A stretch of DNA of 64,000 bases from Polymorphobacter fuscus (GTDB taxonomy: Bacteria; Pseudomonadota; Alphaproteobacteria; Sphingomonadales; Sphingomonadaceae): assembly GCF_011927825.1 (NCBI RefSeq), contig NZ_JAATJI010000001.1, positions 2,586,001 through 2,650,000 of the forward strand, written 5' to 3'. Positions 31,044-39,442 of the stretch are shown piece by piece. The notes below the pieces were generated by a model that was not told the DNA's origin, ran no database searches, and was given only the letters and a program-made list of their open reading frames with translations. Each line of letters begins with the position of its first letter. Within the stretch, counting starts at the first letter, position 1. Made by a program: the position numbers and the translations under genes.

Positions 31044-32557
31044 CCGCGCTGCTGGAATATGCCGGCGTCGGCAAGGTCTTCCCGGGGGTCGTGGCGCTCG
31101 ACGGTGTCAGCTTCACCGTGGCCGGCGGCGAAATCCGCGCGCTGATCGGGGAGAATGGCGCCGGCAAGTCGACCCTGCTCAAGATCTTGTCGGGCCAGTA
31201 TCAGCCCGACAGCGGCACGTTGCTGGTCGATGGCGTCGCCCGCCGCTTCGCCGCGCCGCGCGACAGCCGCGACGCCGGCATCGCCATCATCCACCAGGAA
31301 CTGCAACTGGCGCCCGATCTCAGCGTCGCTGAAAACCTGATGCTCGGTGCGTTGCCGGGCCGCTTCGGCCTTGTCGACCGGCGGGCCCTGCGGCGGCAGG
31401 CGCTGGCGGTGCTCGAGCGGCTGGGCGAGCCCATCGACCCCGATTCGCGGCTGGGCGACCTGCCGATCGGCCGACGCCAGATGGTCGAGATCGGCCGTGC
31501 CCTCCTCCGCGACGCCCGCGTCATCGCTTTCGACGAGCCGACCAGCTCGCTCAGCGCGCGCGAAACCACCCGGCTGATGGCGATCATCCGCCAGCTGCGC
31601 GCCGAAGGCCGCGCCATCATCTATGTCAGCCATCGCATGGAGGAGGTGTTCGCGCTGGCGGACAGCGCGACGGTGCTGCGCGACGGGCGTCATGTCTTCG
31701 ATGCGGCACCGGTCGGGCCGGACGACGAAGGCCGGCTGTTGTCGGCCATGGCGGGCCGCACCATCGCCGACATCTATGACTGGCGGGCGCGGGCCAGCGG
31801 CGACATGGCGATCGCGCTCGACGCCATCACCGGCCCGGGGGTCACCGCACCGGTCACGCTCAGCGTGGCGCGCGGCGAGATCCTGGGCTTTTTCGGCCTT
31901 GTCGGCGCCGGTCGCTCCGAACTCTTCCGCCTCGTCTTCGGCGCGGTGCCGCCGGCATCGGGCGCTGTCGCGGTCGGTGGCGCGCCGCTGCGCCCCGGCG
32001 ATCCGCGCGCCGCCATCGCCGCCGGGCTGGCGCTGTGTCCGGAGGACCGCAAGGAGGAAGGCATCGTGCCGCTGGCCTCGGTTCGCGAGAACGTCGCGCT
32101 GGCCTGGCGCAATCGTGCCGGGGCGACGCCATTGTTGCAGGATCGCGCCGAAAAGGCGGCGTCGACCGACCGGATCGCGCAGATGCGGGTCAAGACCGCC
32201 AGCCCAGAGGTTGCCATTTCGACCCTGTCGGGCGGCAACCAGCAAAAGGCGATCATCGCGCGCTGGCTGATGGCCGATGCCCGGGTGCTGCTGCTCGACG
32301 AGCCGACGCGCGGCATCGACGTCGGCGCGCGGCAGGAAATCTATGCCCATATGTACCGCTTTGCCGAAGCCGGCGGCGCCATCCTGTTCGCATCGAGCGA
32401 CATGCCCGAAGTGCTCGGCGTGGCCGATCGCATCGTCGTGATGCGCGAAGGGGCGATCAGCGGCATCGTCGCGCGCGGTGACGCGACGCCCGAACGCCTG
32501 CTGCGCCTCGCCTTGCCCGATGCGGACGCCGCCGCCCCACACAGGATGTCTGCATGA
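31040..32557 (+). CDS. araG: Sugar ABC transporter ATP-binding protein (AraG-like)
   Basis: Tandem ATPase of the carbohydrate uptake class 2 importers, 505 residues. The first domain has an intact Walker A (GENGAGKSTLLK), a signature-like region and Walker B (VIAFDEPTSSL). The second has the degenerate GLVGAGRSELFR loop typical of these proteins and an LSGGNQQKA signature with LLLDEPTRGIDVG. The GTG start overlaps the araF stop (GTGA), and its 3' end overlaps the permease gene (ATGA). It energises uptake of the sugar bound by the AraF-like protein. Confidence 0.92.
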   Translation: MTALLEYAGVGKVFPGVVALDGVSFTVAGGEIRALIGENGAGKSTLLKILSGQYQPDSGTLLVDGVARRFAAPRDSRDAGIAIIHQELQLAPDLSVAENLMLGALPGRFGLVDRRALRRQALAVLERLGEPIDPDSRLGDLPIGRRQMVEIGRALLRDARVIAFDEPTSSLSARETTRLMAIIRQLRAEGRAIIYVSHRMEEVFALADSATVLRDGRHVFDAAPVGPDDEGRLLSAMAGRTIADIYDWRARASGDMAIALDAITGPGVTAPVTLSVARGEILGFFGLVGAGRSELFRLVFGAVPPASGAVAVGGAPLRPGDPRAAIAAGLALCPEDRKEEGIVPLASVRENVALAWRNRAGATPLLQDRAEKAASTDRIAQMRVKTASPEVAISTLSGGNQQKAIIARWLMADARVLLLDEPTRGIDVGARQEIYAHMYRFAEAGGAILFASSDMPEVLGVADRIVVMREGAISGIVARGDATPERLLRLALPDADAAAPHRMSA

Positions 32558-33540
32558 CCGCCAGTCGTTTGTTCCAGCGATCGGGGCCGCTGATCCTGCT
32601 CGCCGTCCTGCTCGTCCTGCTGTCGCTGTTCGTTCCGGACTTTCTGGGGTTGCGGAACCTGCGCGGGCTGATGCTGTCGGTAACGCTGGTCGGCACCATT
32701 GCGGCGACGATGATGCTGGTGCTCGCCATGCGCGAGGTCGACCTGTCGGTGGGATCGACAGTGGCGCTGGCCGGCGTGCTGACCGCCGTCGTCATCGGCG
32801 CAACCGGCAGCGTCGCGCTCGGCGTGCTGGCGGGGCTGGCGGGGGGCACGCTCGTCGGGCTGTTCAACGGTGTCGTCATCGCCGGGCTGAAGGTCAATTC
32901 GCTGATCGTGACATTGGCGACGATGGAGATGGTGCGCGGGCTGGCGTTCCTGGTGTCGGGCGGCGAATCGGTCGCCATTCCGGCGGAGGCCTTCTACGCG
33001 CTCGGTTCGGGCAGTTTCCTCGGCATCAACTGGCCGATCTGGGTGATGCTGCTCAGCTTCGTCGTCTTCGGCCTTGTCGTGAACCGGACAGTATTCGGCC
33101 GCAATATCCTCGCCATCGGCGGCAATCCGGAGGCGGCGCGGCTCGCCGGGGTGCCGGTGACGCGGGTGCGGGTGATGGTGTTCGCACTGCAGGGGCTGGC
33201 CGCCGCGGTTGCCGGCATCGTGCTCGCGGCGCGCATCACCAGCGGCCAGCCCAACACCAGCATGGGGCTGGAACTGGCGGTGATTTCGGCGTGCGTGCTG
33301 GGCGGGGTCTCGCTGTCGGGCGGCGTCGCCACCATCGGTGGCGTCATCGTCGGCGTCCTCATCATGGGCGCTGCGCAGAATGCGCTCAACCTGCTCAACG
33401 TGCCGACTTTCTACCAATATCTTGTTCGCGGCGGCATCCTGCTCGTCGCGGTCATTGCCGATCGGCTGCGCCAGGGCGGCCGCCTGCCCACCTTCCGCCG
33501 GCGGCCTGCCGCGGCGCCCAACGAGACGTCCCATGCATAG
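32554..33540 (+). CDS. araH: Sugar ABC transporter permease (AraH-like)
   Basis: Inner-membrane permease of the BPD_transp_2 family, 328 residues with eight to ten hydrophobic segments and the MREVDLSVGSTVALAG and GRNILAIGGNPEAARLAGV loops typical of ribose/arabinose/galactose permeases. It overlaps araG (ATGA) and runs eight bases into dgoD, so uptake and catabolism are translationally coupled. Confidence 0.92.
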   Translation: MTASRLFQRSGPLILLAVLLVLLSLFVPDFLGLRNLRGLMLSVTLVGTIAATMMLVLAMREVDLSVGSTVALAGVLTAVVIGATGSVALGVLAGLAGGTLVGLFNGVVIAGLKVNSLIVTLATMEMVRGLAFLVSGGESVAIPAEAFYALGSGSFLGINWPIWVMLLSFVVFGLVVNRTVFGRNILAIGGNPEAARLAGVPVTRVRVMVFALQGLAAAVAGIVLAARITSGQPNTSMGLELAVISACVLGGVSLSGGVATIGGVIVGVLIMGAAQNALNLLNVPTFYQYLVRGGILLVAVIADRLRQGGRLPTFRRRPAAAPNETSHA

Positions 33541-34678
33541 AATTTCCACGATCGAAACCTTCATCGTGCCGCCGCGCTGGCTGTTCGTCCGCATCGGCAC
33601 GGATGAAGGCGCCGTCGGCTGGGGGGAAGCCAGCCTGGAAGGCCATGCCGAAGCCGTTGTCGGCGCGATGGAGGCCGTGCGCGACCGCATCATCGGCCAT
33701 GACGTGCGACGGATCGAGGACATCTGGCAGCTGCTCCATCGCCTCGGCTTCTATCGCGGCGGACCGGTGCTGCTTTCGGCCATTTCCGGCATCGATCAGG
33801 CCCTGTGGGACATCAAGGGCCGGATGCTCGGGGTGCCGGTGTCGGACCTGCTCGGCGGCCGCGTGCGTGACCGGATGCGCGTATACGCCTGGATCGGCGG
33901 CGACCGGCCGTCCGATGTTGCCGACGCCGCCAGGCGCCGCCGCGAACAGGGCTTCGACGCCGTCAAGATGAACGGCACCGAGGACATGGACTGGCTCGAC
34001 AGCCCGGCCGCCGTCGACGCCGCCGCCGAACGGCTGGCGCTGGTGCGCGAAACCGGCGTCGATGTCGGGATCGACTTCCACGGCCGCGTTCACAAGCCGA
34101 TGGCGCGGCAACTGGTGCGGGCGCTCGAGCCGTTGCGTCCGCTGTTCGTTGAGGAGGTGCTGACCAGCGAACAGCCCGAAGCCATCGCCCAGCTGGCGGC
34201 GCAGACGGTGCTGCCGATCGCGCTCGGCGAGCGGCTCTACAGCCGCTGGGACTTCAAGCCGTTCTTCGAAGCCGCCAGCATCGACGTGGCGCAGCCCGAC
34301 CTCAGCCACGCCGGCGGCATTTCGGAATGCCGGCGCATCGCTGCGATGGCCGAAGCCTATGACGTCGCGCTGGCGCCGCATTGTCCGCTGGGGCCGCTGG
34401 CGCTTGCGGCGTGCCTGCAGGTGGCGGCCTCGTCGCCCAACTTCGTCATTCAGGAGATGTCGCTCGGCATCCACTACAACCAGGCCGACGCCGACCTGCT
34501 CAGCTATGTCCGCAACCCCGAGGTGCTGTCGGTCAGCGCCGGTATGGTGGCGGTGCTGGAAGGGGCCGGGCTGGGCGTGGAGATCGACGAGGACGCTGTC
34601 CGCGCCGCCGCCATCAAGCCGCACCGCTGGCGCAACCCGGTCTGGCGCGGCCGCGACGGCGCGTTGCGCGAATGGTAG
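33533..34678 (+). CDS. dgoD: D-galactonate dehydratase
   Basis: Enolase-superfamily enzyme that removes water from D-galactonate to give 2-keto-3-deoxygalactonate. The 381-residue protein has the metal/acid-base set expected for DgoD: D181 and H183 in IDFHGR, E207 in FVEEV, the Glu of ALGERLYSRWDF, and H283 in PHCPLGPLALA. These are two positions below the E. coli DgoD numbers I recall (D183, H185, E209, H285). The start overlaps the permease stop. It is the key gene that sets the cluster's substrate as galactose. Confidence 0.95.
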   Translation: MHRISTIETFIVPPRWLFVRIGTDEGAVGWGEASLEGHAEAVVGAMEAVRDRIIGHDVRRIEDIWQLLHRLGFYRGGPVLLSAISGIDQALWDIKGRMLGVPVSDLLGGRVRDRMRVYAWIGGDRPSDVADAARRRREQGFDAVKMNGTEDMDWLDSPAAVDAAAERLALVRETGVDVGIDFHGRVHKPMARQLVRALEPLRPLFVEEVLTSEQPEAIAQLAAQTVLPIALGERLYSRWDFKPFFEAASIDVAQPDLSHAGGISECRRIAAMAEAYDVALAPHCPLGPLALAACLQVAASSPNFVIQEMSLGIHYNQADADLLSYVRNPEVLSVSAGMVAVLEGAGLGVEIDEDAVRAAAIKPHRWRNPVWRGRDGALREW

Positions 34679-35379
34679 GTCTTCCCGGCAAGGTCGCGCT
34701 GGTGACCGGCGCCGCCGGGGGCATCGGCGGCGCGGTGGCGGCAGCGCTGGCGGAAGCGGGGGCGGTGCTGGCGCTGGTCGATCGGGATGTGCCCGGGGAT
34801 GCCGGCGACGCGGGATGGTTCGCTGCCGATCTGGGGGACCCGGCGGCGGTCGATGCCGTCTGGGCGGCGGCGACGGCGCGGCTCGGCCGAATCGACATAT
34901 TGGTCAATGTCGCCGGCATGATGATCTTCAAGCCGATCGCCGCGCACGACGCCGATGACTGGCAGCGCCTGCTCGCCGTCAACCTCGTCGCGCCGGCATT
35001 GCTGACCGGCCACGCGCTGCGCACAATGGCGCCGGGCGGGGCGATCGTGAACATCGCCTCGGTCCACGCCCGGCGGACGACGCCGCTGGTTGCCGCCTAT
35101 GCCGCATCCAAGGCGGCGATGGTCAGCCTGACGCGATCGACGGCGATCGAGGGGCGCGAACGCGGCATCCGCTGCAACGCGATCCTGCCCGGCGCCATCG
35201 ACACCGCGATGCTGCGCGACAGCCCGGCGATCCGCTCCGGCGCCGAAGTCCTCGATCCGGCCGACGTCGGCCAGCCGGCGGAGATCGCCGCACTGGTGCA
35301 ATTCCTCGTGTCGGACGCGGCGCGCTTCATCACCGGGGAGGATATCGTCGCCGACGGCGGGCGGATGGGGCGGCTTTAG
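34672..35379 (+). CDS. SDR-family sugar dehydrogenase (probable galactose dehydrogenase)
   Basis: Classical short-chain dehydrogenase of 235 residues with the NAD(P) motif TGAAGGIGGAVA (about 13-24), the NVAGMM segment, and the active-site Ser of NIASVHARR and YxxxK of YAASKAAM. The ATG overlaps the dgoD stop by seven bases. Within a pathway that has lactonase, dehydratase, kinase and aldolase, the missing first step is oxidation of galactose to galactonolactone; this is the only dehydrogenase in the cluster, so that assignment is inference. It could instead act on L-fucose or arabinose. Confidence 0.82.
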   Translation: MVGLPGKVALVTGAAGGIGGAVAAALAEAGAVLALVDRDVPGDAGDAGWFAADLGDPAAVDAVWAAATARLGRIDILVNVAGMMIFKPIAAHDADDWQRLLAVNLVAPALLTGHALRTMAPGGAIVNIASVHARRTTPLVAAYAASKAAMVSLTRSTAIEGRERGIRCNAILPGAIDTAMLRDSPAIRSGAEVLDPADVGQPAEIAALVQFLVSDAARFITGEDIVADGGRMGRL

Positions 35380-35403
35380 GCAGGGGCTGAGCCCCTGCAC
35401 CCC
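35380..35403 (+). repeat. GC-rich hairpin element after the SDR gene
   Basis: GCAGGGGCTGAGCCCCTGC followed by ACCCC begins immediately after the SDR stop codon. It has the same layout as the pair at 24544-24634 (palindromic GCAGGGG...CCCCTGC, then CACCC), with a changed centre. It lies between the convergent SDR and galM genes and may stop transcription. Confidence 0.6.
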
Positions 35404-35425
35404 GTTTGTGTTCGGGGCTCATCGC

Positions 35426-36463
35426 TCAACCTTCCGCGCCGAACTGGAGCTGCAGCTCCGACGTGTAGGAGCCCCCCGGGTCAAGGCGGGTCGAGGGAAA
35501 GTCCGGGCGGTTGGGGCTGTTCGGCCAGGCCTGCGCCTCGAGCGCTACGCCCGCCCGGTCGGCAAACCCCGAGCCGCCACGCCCGAGTGCATAGCCGTCG
35601 TAAAATTGCAGGCCCGGCTGGTCGGTCGCCAGTGCCAGCCAGCGGCCGCTGCGCGGCGACGACAGGCGTGCCGCCGTTTTCAGGCCTTCTGCCGGCAAAA
35701 CATAGCAATGGTTGAAGCCGAGGTCGGCGGGCAACTGGCCGTCGGGCTGGCGCATCGCCTCGGCAATGGTGCGCGGCTGGCGGAAGTCGAACGGGCTGCC
35801 GGCAACGCTGCGCCGCTCGCCGGTCGGAAGCGCGGCAGTGTCGATCGGCAGGAATGTGTCGGCAGCGATCGTCAACCGGTGGTCGAGAATGGTCCCGCCG
35901 CCATCCAGGTTGAAATAGGCGTGGTTGACGAGATTGACATGCGTTGCCCGGTCGGTCGTCGCACGGTAGCGGATGGCGAGCGTGTCGGGGGCGATCAGCC
36001 GCATCGTGGCTTCGGCGCGCAGCACGCCGGGCCAGCCCTGGTCGCCATCCGGGCTGTCCAGCGTCAGCCGCACGCCGTCCGCCAGCGCTTCGCCCTGCCA
36101 CAGCCGGCGGTGAAAGCCGTCGGGGCCGCCGTGGAGCTGGTTCGGGCCATCGTTGGCGGCGAGCGCAATGTCCCGGCCGTCGATCGTTATCCGGGCACCC
36201 GCGACACGGTTGGCGACGCGCCCGCAGCTGCCGCCCAGGCAGGCGTCACCGCCCGGGCCACCGGCGGCCGGGTAGCGGGCGATATCATCGAACCCCAGCA
36301 CGACATTGGCCAGCCGGCCCTCGCGGTCGGGCGCATCGATCCGCATGATCGTGGCGCCAAGCTCCGCAATGGTCACGGCAATGCCGCCCGCAGCGGTCAG
36401 GCGGAACACGCCGCAGCGGCGCCCGTCCGGTAGCAGCGATGAAGTGCGTTCGACCGTGATCAT
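35426..36463 (-). CDS. galM: Aldose 1-epimerase (galactose mutarotase)
   Basis: Interconverts alpha- and beta-galactose, giving the anomer that the dehydrogenase uses. The 345-residue protein has the conserved NRVAG segment, LHGGPDGFHRRLW, the catalytic His of VNLVNHAYFNL and the late FNHCYVL. There is no evident signal peptide, so it is probably cytoplasmic. It lies downstream of the receptor gene on the minus strand with a terminator between them, and is convergent with the SDR gene. Confidence 0.94.
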   Translation of the reverse strand: MITVERTSSLLPDGRRCGVFRLTAAGGIAVTIAELGATIMRIDAPDREGRLANVVLGFDDIARYPAAGGPGGDACLGGSCGRVANRVAGARITIDGRDIALAANDGPNQLHGGPDGFHRRLWQGEALADGVRLTLDSPDGDQGWPGVLRAEATMRLIAPDTLAIRYRATTDRATHVNLVNHAYFNLDGGGTILDHRLTIAADTFLPIDTAALPTGERRSVAGSPFDFRQPRTIAEAMRQPDGQLPADLGFNHCYVLPAEGLKTAARLSSPRSGRWLALATDQPGLQFYDGYALGRGGSGFADRAGVALEAQAWPNSPNRPDFPSTRLDPGGSYTSELQLQFGAEG

Positions 36464-36480
36464 GTTCGCCCCATAAACGA

Positions 36481-36514
36481 AAAGGGGCCGGAGCGTCGCC
36501 GCTCCGGCCCCCTT
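36481..36514 (-). terminator. Rho-independent terminator of the receptor gene
   Basis: Twelve-base perfect arms (GGGGCCGGAGCG at 36484-36495 and its complement at 36500-36511) around a four-base loop. On the minus strand the stem is followed by TTTTCG, the expected T run, 19 bases past the receptor stop. It should end the receptor transcript before galM. Confidence 0.8.
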
Positions 36515-36532
36515 ATCGATGATCGCCGTGCG

Positions 36533-39271
36533 TCAGAAGGTGGTCCGCACGCCGACCGTGACCCGGCGACCCTGGTCGGACAGGGTGATCAGCCGTTCGT
36601 CGAACCGCGAATAGCTGCGGAACTTCTGGTTGGTCAGGTTGAGCACTTCGCCATAGAGCGACACCTGGTCGAACAGGCGGAGCGATGCGCTGACATCGAA
36701 CTGTTTGTAGCTGTTGATGTTTTCCGGCTGGCTCTGCGGCCCGAAGGTCTGGCGCAGGAACGGCGCGCGCCAGTTGTAGGCGCCGCGGATCTGGAACCGG
36801 TCGTCTTCATAGAACAGCACCAGGTTGGCGCTGTCCGACAGGCCTTCGACATTGAAGGTCTGGTTGCTCAGCGACGGATCGAAGCTGATCGAGCTTTCGA
36901 CCTTGGTGTAGTTGGCCGCACCGCCGAAGTGGTTGAACGGCGCCGGCAGGAAGTCGAACGTCGCCGAAACCGCAGCTTCGAACCCGTACACATCGCCGTC
37001 CTGGGCATTATAGGGACGGTTGGCGATGAACTGCAGGCCGAAATACTCTTCCGGCTGCTGGCCGGAAATGATGAAGTTCTGCAGTTTCTTGTAGAAGCCG
37101 GCGATGCTGGCATAGCTGGTGCGGCTGAAGTAATAATCGGCCGACACATCGGCGTTCCAGGCGAGGAACGGCTTCAGGAAGGGGTTGCCGCCGCTGACCG
37201 TGTTCGAGTTGGGGGGGCGGAAGACGAAATCCTGCGACAGGCCGAGCCGGCTCAGCGTCGGCCGCGTCAGCGTACGCGATCCGGCCAGGCGGAAGGTCAG
37301 CTTGTCGGTGGCATCGAGGCGGAAATTCGCCGTCGGCAGGACATAGGTATAGTTGTTGTTGGCGGTGACCGGCACCGTCGGCGAATAGACCGGCACCGCG
37401 GCGGTGGGATCGGCCGGATTCTGGATGATGTTGAGCAGCGTCACCGAATAGCCGGTGGCGAACAAATTGGTGTGGATGACGCGGGCGCCGAGCATGCCGG
37501 TCCAGCGCCGTTCACCGAAATCGCCCTGGAAGCTGGCCTGGACATAGCCAGCGTAGGTGTTTTCGCGCACTGTTCCCGAGCCGCGCTCCCGATCGATGGG
37601 GTCGAGGCTGTTGTTGTTGCCGCCATAGACCGCAAGGAAGCGATTGCGCGCGTCGATCGCCGACTGGCTGGTGCCGCCGACCTGGCTTACCGCCGCGGCG
37701 CTGCCATAATAGCGGACGAGTGCGTCGCGATCATAGTCGAGCCAGGTGATGTCGCGGCCCTGGACGTTGGCCGAGAAGTCGCTGAACAGCGTGCCCGGCG
37801 CGGTCGCCAGATAGCCGCAATAGAAGCAGCCGAGCGGCTCGGGCGATTCGCGGACCACCGTCGTCTTCAGGCGGTTGGTGAACTGGACGCCGGCCTGCAG
37901 CTTGGAAAGAATGCCCGAGCCCACGTCCCAGGTCCCGTCGATCGAACCCTGATTGATGGTGTCGTAGTTGCGGCCGCCGCGTTCCGAGCAGCAATGCAGC
38001 CGTGGCTGCGACTTGTCGTTGGTGGCCAGGATATTGGTCATTTCCGGCAGCCCGTCGGAGCCGACAAGATTGAAGGTCGGGGTGACGCCGACCTGGCGGG
38101 TGCCGACGACATAAAAGAGCTGGTCGGACAGGTTGCGCGAGTTGGAGTGCGCGGCGTCGAACACCACGGTCAGGTCGTCGCTCGGCGTCCACGCCAGGTT
38201 GCCGCCGATCTGGTAGGTGCGGGCATCCTGCGGCGAAGTCGACAGGATATTGTCGGACGCGAGGCCCGAGGTCGCGGTGGCGGGCAGCACGGTGAAGCTC
38301 GTCGCCGTGCCATTGCCGTTGATGGTCGCGTTGGTGATGCGGTCGGGATCGACATAATAGCCGAGCTGGTTGGTGCGGCTGTCGACCTTCTGCTGGGTGT
38401 AGAGCGCGTCGAGGGTCAGCTTCAGCTCGTCCGAGACGACATAATCGAGCGCGAAGGTGCCGCCGATGCGTTCACGATCGTTGCGCGTCGAGGTGTAGTT
38501 GACCGTGCGCGGCAACGAGACGCCGCGGGTGTCGCGGACGCGGTCGCCGTTGGTGTCGATGTTCTGGTTGATGATCCAGCCGTCGGTGCTGATGTTGGTC
38601 AGCTGCGAAATGCGCTTGTCGTAGATGATGCTGGCGAGGACGCCGAAGGTGCGATCCTCGTTCGAATGGCTGATGACGCCCGAAAAGAACGGCGTCACCT
38701 CGTTCGAGGTATTGTCATGGCGGCCGGCGACATTGGCCGAGATGCGGAAGCCGGCGCGGTCGGTCGGGCGCGCGGTGCGCAGGATGACGGTCGATCCGAT
38801 GCCGCCTTCCTGCAGCCGCGCTTCGGACGATTTGTAGACTTCGGCACCGCTGATCAATTCCGACGACAGGATGTCGAACGAGAAGGAGCGGCCGCCGGCG
38901 TCGGTCGACAGCAGGCGGTTGTTGAGCAGCACGGTGTTGAATTCGGGCCCCAGGCCGCGAACGGTGATGCCGCGGCCTTCGCCGTTGACGCGGTCGATCG
39001 ACACGCCGGGAATGCGCTGCAAGGATTCGGCGATATTCTGGTCGGGGAATTTGCCGATGTCTTCAGCCGAGATCGCGTCGACGATGCCGATGGTGTCGCG
39101 CTTGATTTCCAGCGACTTCGCCAGGCTGGCGCGCTGGCCGGTGACGACGATGTCATCGGCGGCTGCAGCCGGTGGTGTTGCCGGTGCCGGCGTCTGTGCC
39201 ATCACCTGTGTCGTCGACAGGGCCATTCCGGCTGTTGTCACCAGATATGCCGCCAACCTTATGCTACGCAT
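36533..39271 (-). CDS. TonB-dependent receptor, probable galactoside importer (912 aa)
   Basis: Outer-membrane receptor with a signal peptide ending at TTQVMAQ, a plug with GKFPDQNIAESLQRIPGVSIDR and GITVRGLGPEFNTVLLNNR, and a long barrel closing with RVTVGVRTTF (terminal Phe). This plug form is common in receptors for plant-type carbohydrates in sphingomonads and Caulobacter. It is divergent from the GH36 gene, and the spacer holds two copies of the candidate operator, so alpha-galactosides or galactose-containing oligosaccharides are the likely cargo (inference). GGGGAGGAATTC precedes the ATG. Confidence 0.93.
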   Translation of the reverse strand: MRSIRLAAYLVTTAGMALSTTQVMAQTPAPATPPAAAADDIVVTGQRASLAKSLEIKRDTIGIVDAISAEDIGKFPDQNIAESLQRIPGVSIDRVNGEGRGITVRGLGPEFNTVLLNNRLLSTDAGGRSFSFDILSSELISGAEVYKSSEARLQEGGIGSTVILRTARPTDRAGFRISANVAGRHDNTSNEVTPFFSGVISHSNEDRTFGVLASIIYDKRISQLTNISTDGWIINQNIDTNGDRVRDTRGVSLPRTVNYTSTRNDRERIGGTFALDYVVSDELKLTLDALYTQQKVDSRTNQLGYYVDPDRITNATINGNGTATSFTVLPATATSGLASDNILSTSPQDARTYQIGGNLAWTPSDDLTVVFDAAHSNSRNLSDQLFYVVGTRQVGVTPTFNLVGSDGLPEMTNILATNDKSQPRLHCCSERGGRNYDTINQGSIDGTWDVGSGILSKLQAGVQFTNRLKTTVVRESPEPLGCFYCGYLATAPGTLFSDFSANVQGRDITWLDYDRDALVRYYGSAAAVSQVGGTSQSAIDARNRFLAVYGGNNNSLDPIDRERGSGTVRENTYAGYVQASFQGDFGERRWTGMLGARVIHTNLFATGYSVTLLNIIQNPADPTAAVPVYSPTVPVTANNNYTYVLPTANFRLDATDKLTFRLAGSRTLTRPTLSRLGLSQDFVFRPPNSNTVSGGNPFLKPFLAWNADVSADYYFSRTSYASIAGFYKKLQNFIISGQQPEEYFGLQFIANRPYNAQDGDVYGFEAAVSATFDFLPAPFNHFGGAANYTKVESSISFDPSLSNQTFNVEGLSDSANLVLFYEDDRFQIRGAYNWRAPFLRQTFGPQSQPENINSYKQFDVSASLRLFDQVSLYGEVLNLTNQKFRSYSRFDERLITLSDQGRRVTVGVRTTF

Positions 39272-39311
39272 GAATTCCTCCCCTAGGCGCTTGTTATGTT
39301 CGCAGCATTAA

Positions 39312-39319
39312 GTATGATA
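39312..39319. promoter_or_regulatory. Candidate GntR operator 2 (GTATGATA)
   Basis: Octamer within TAAGTATGATATTA, 41 bases upstream of the receptor start on the minus strand, in an AT-rich part of the divergent spacer. It shares TAAGTATGATAT with operator 1. Confidence 0.45.
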
Positions 39320-39420
39320 TTATCGCAAAGTTTGTCGAGCGGCATTTTGTGCCCTTTGACAAATTATGACTTGATATGTGGCGATCGGGTGACACAAGCC
39401 GAGCGAGGCGCATAGCTAAT

Positions 39421-39428
39421 GTATGATA
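39421..39428. promoter_or_regulatory. Candidate GntR operator 3 (GTATGATA)
   Basis: Third copy of the octamer, in TAATGTATGATAACA, 15 bases upstream of the GH36 start codon and just before its AGGGAGA ribosome binding site. Repressor binding here would sit over the 5' end of the transcript. Confidence 0.4.
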
Positions 39429-39442
39429 ACAGGGAGATACCG

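Noticed and set aside
36929-39286. 785-codon plus-strand open frame opposite the 912-residue receptor
   Set aside because: The minus-strand receptor has signal peptide, plug and barrel motifs; the antisense product has none.
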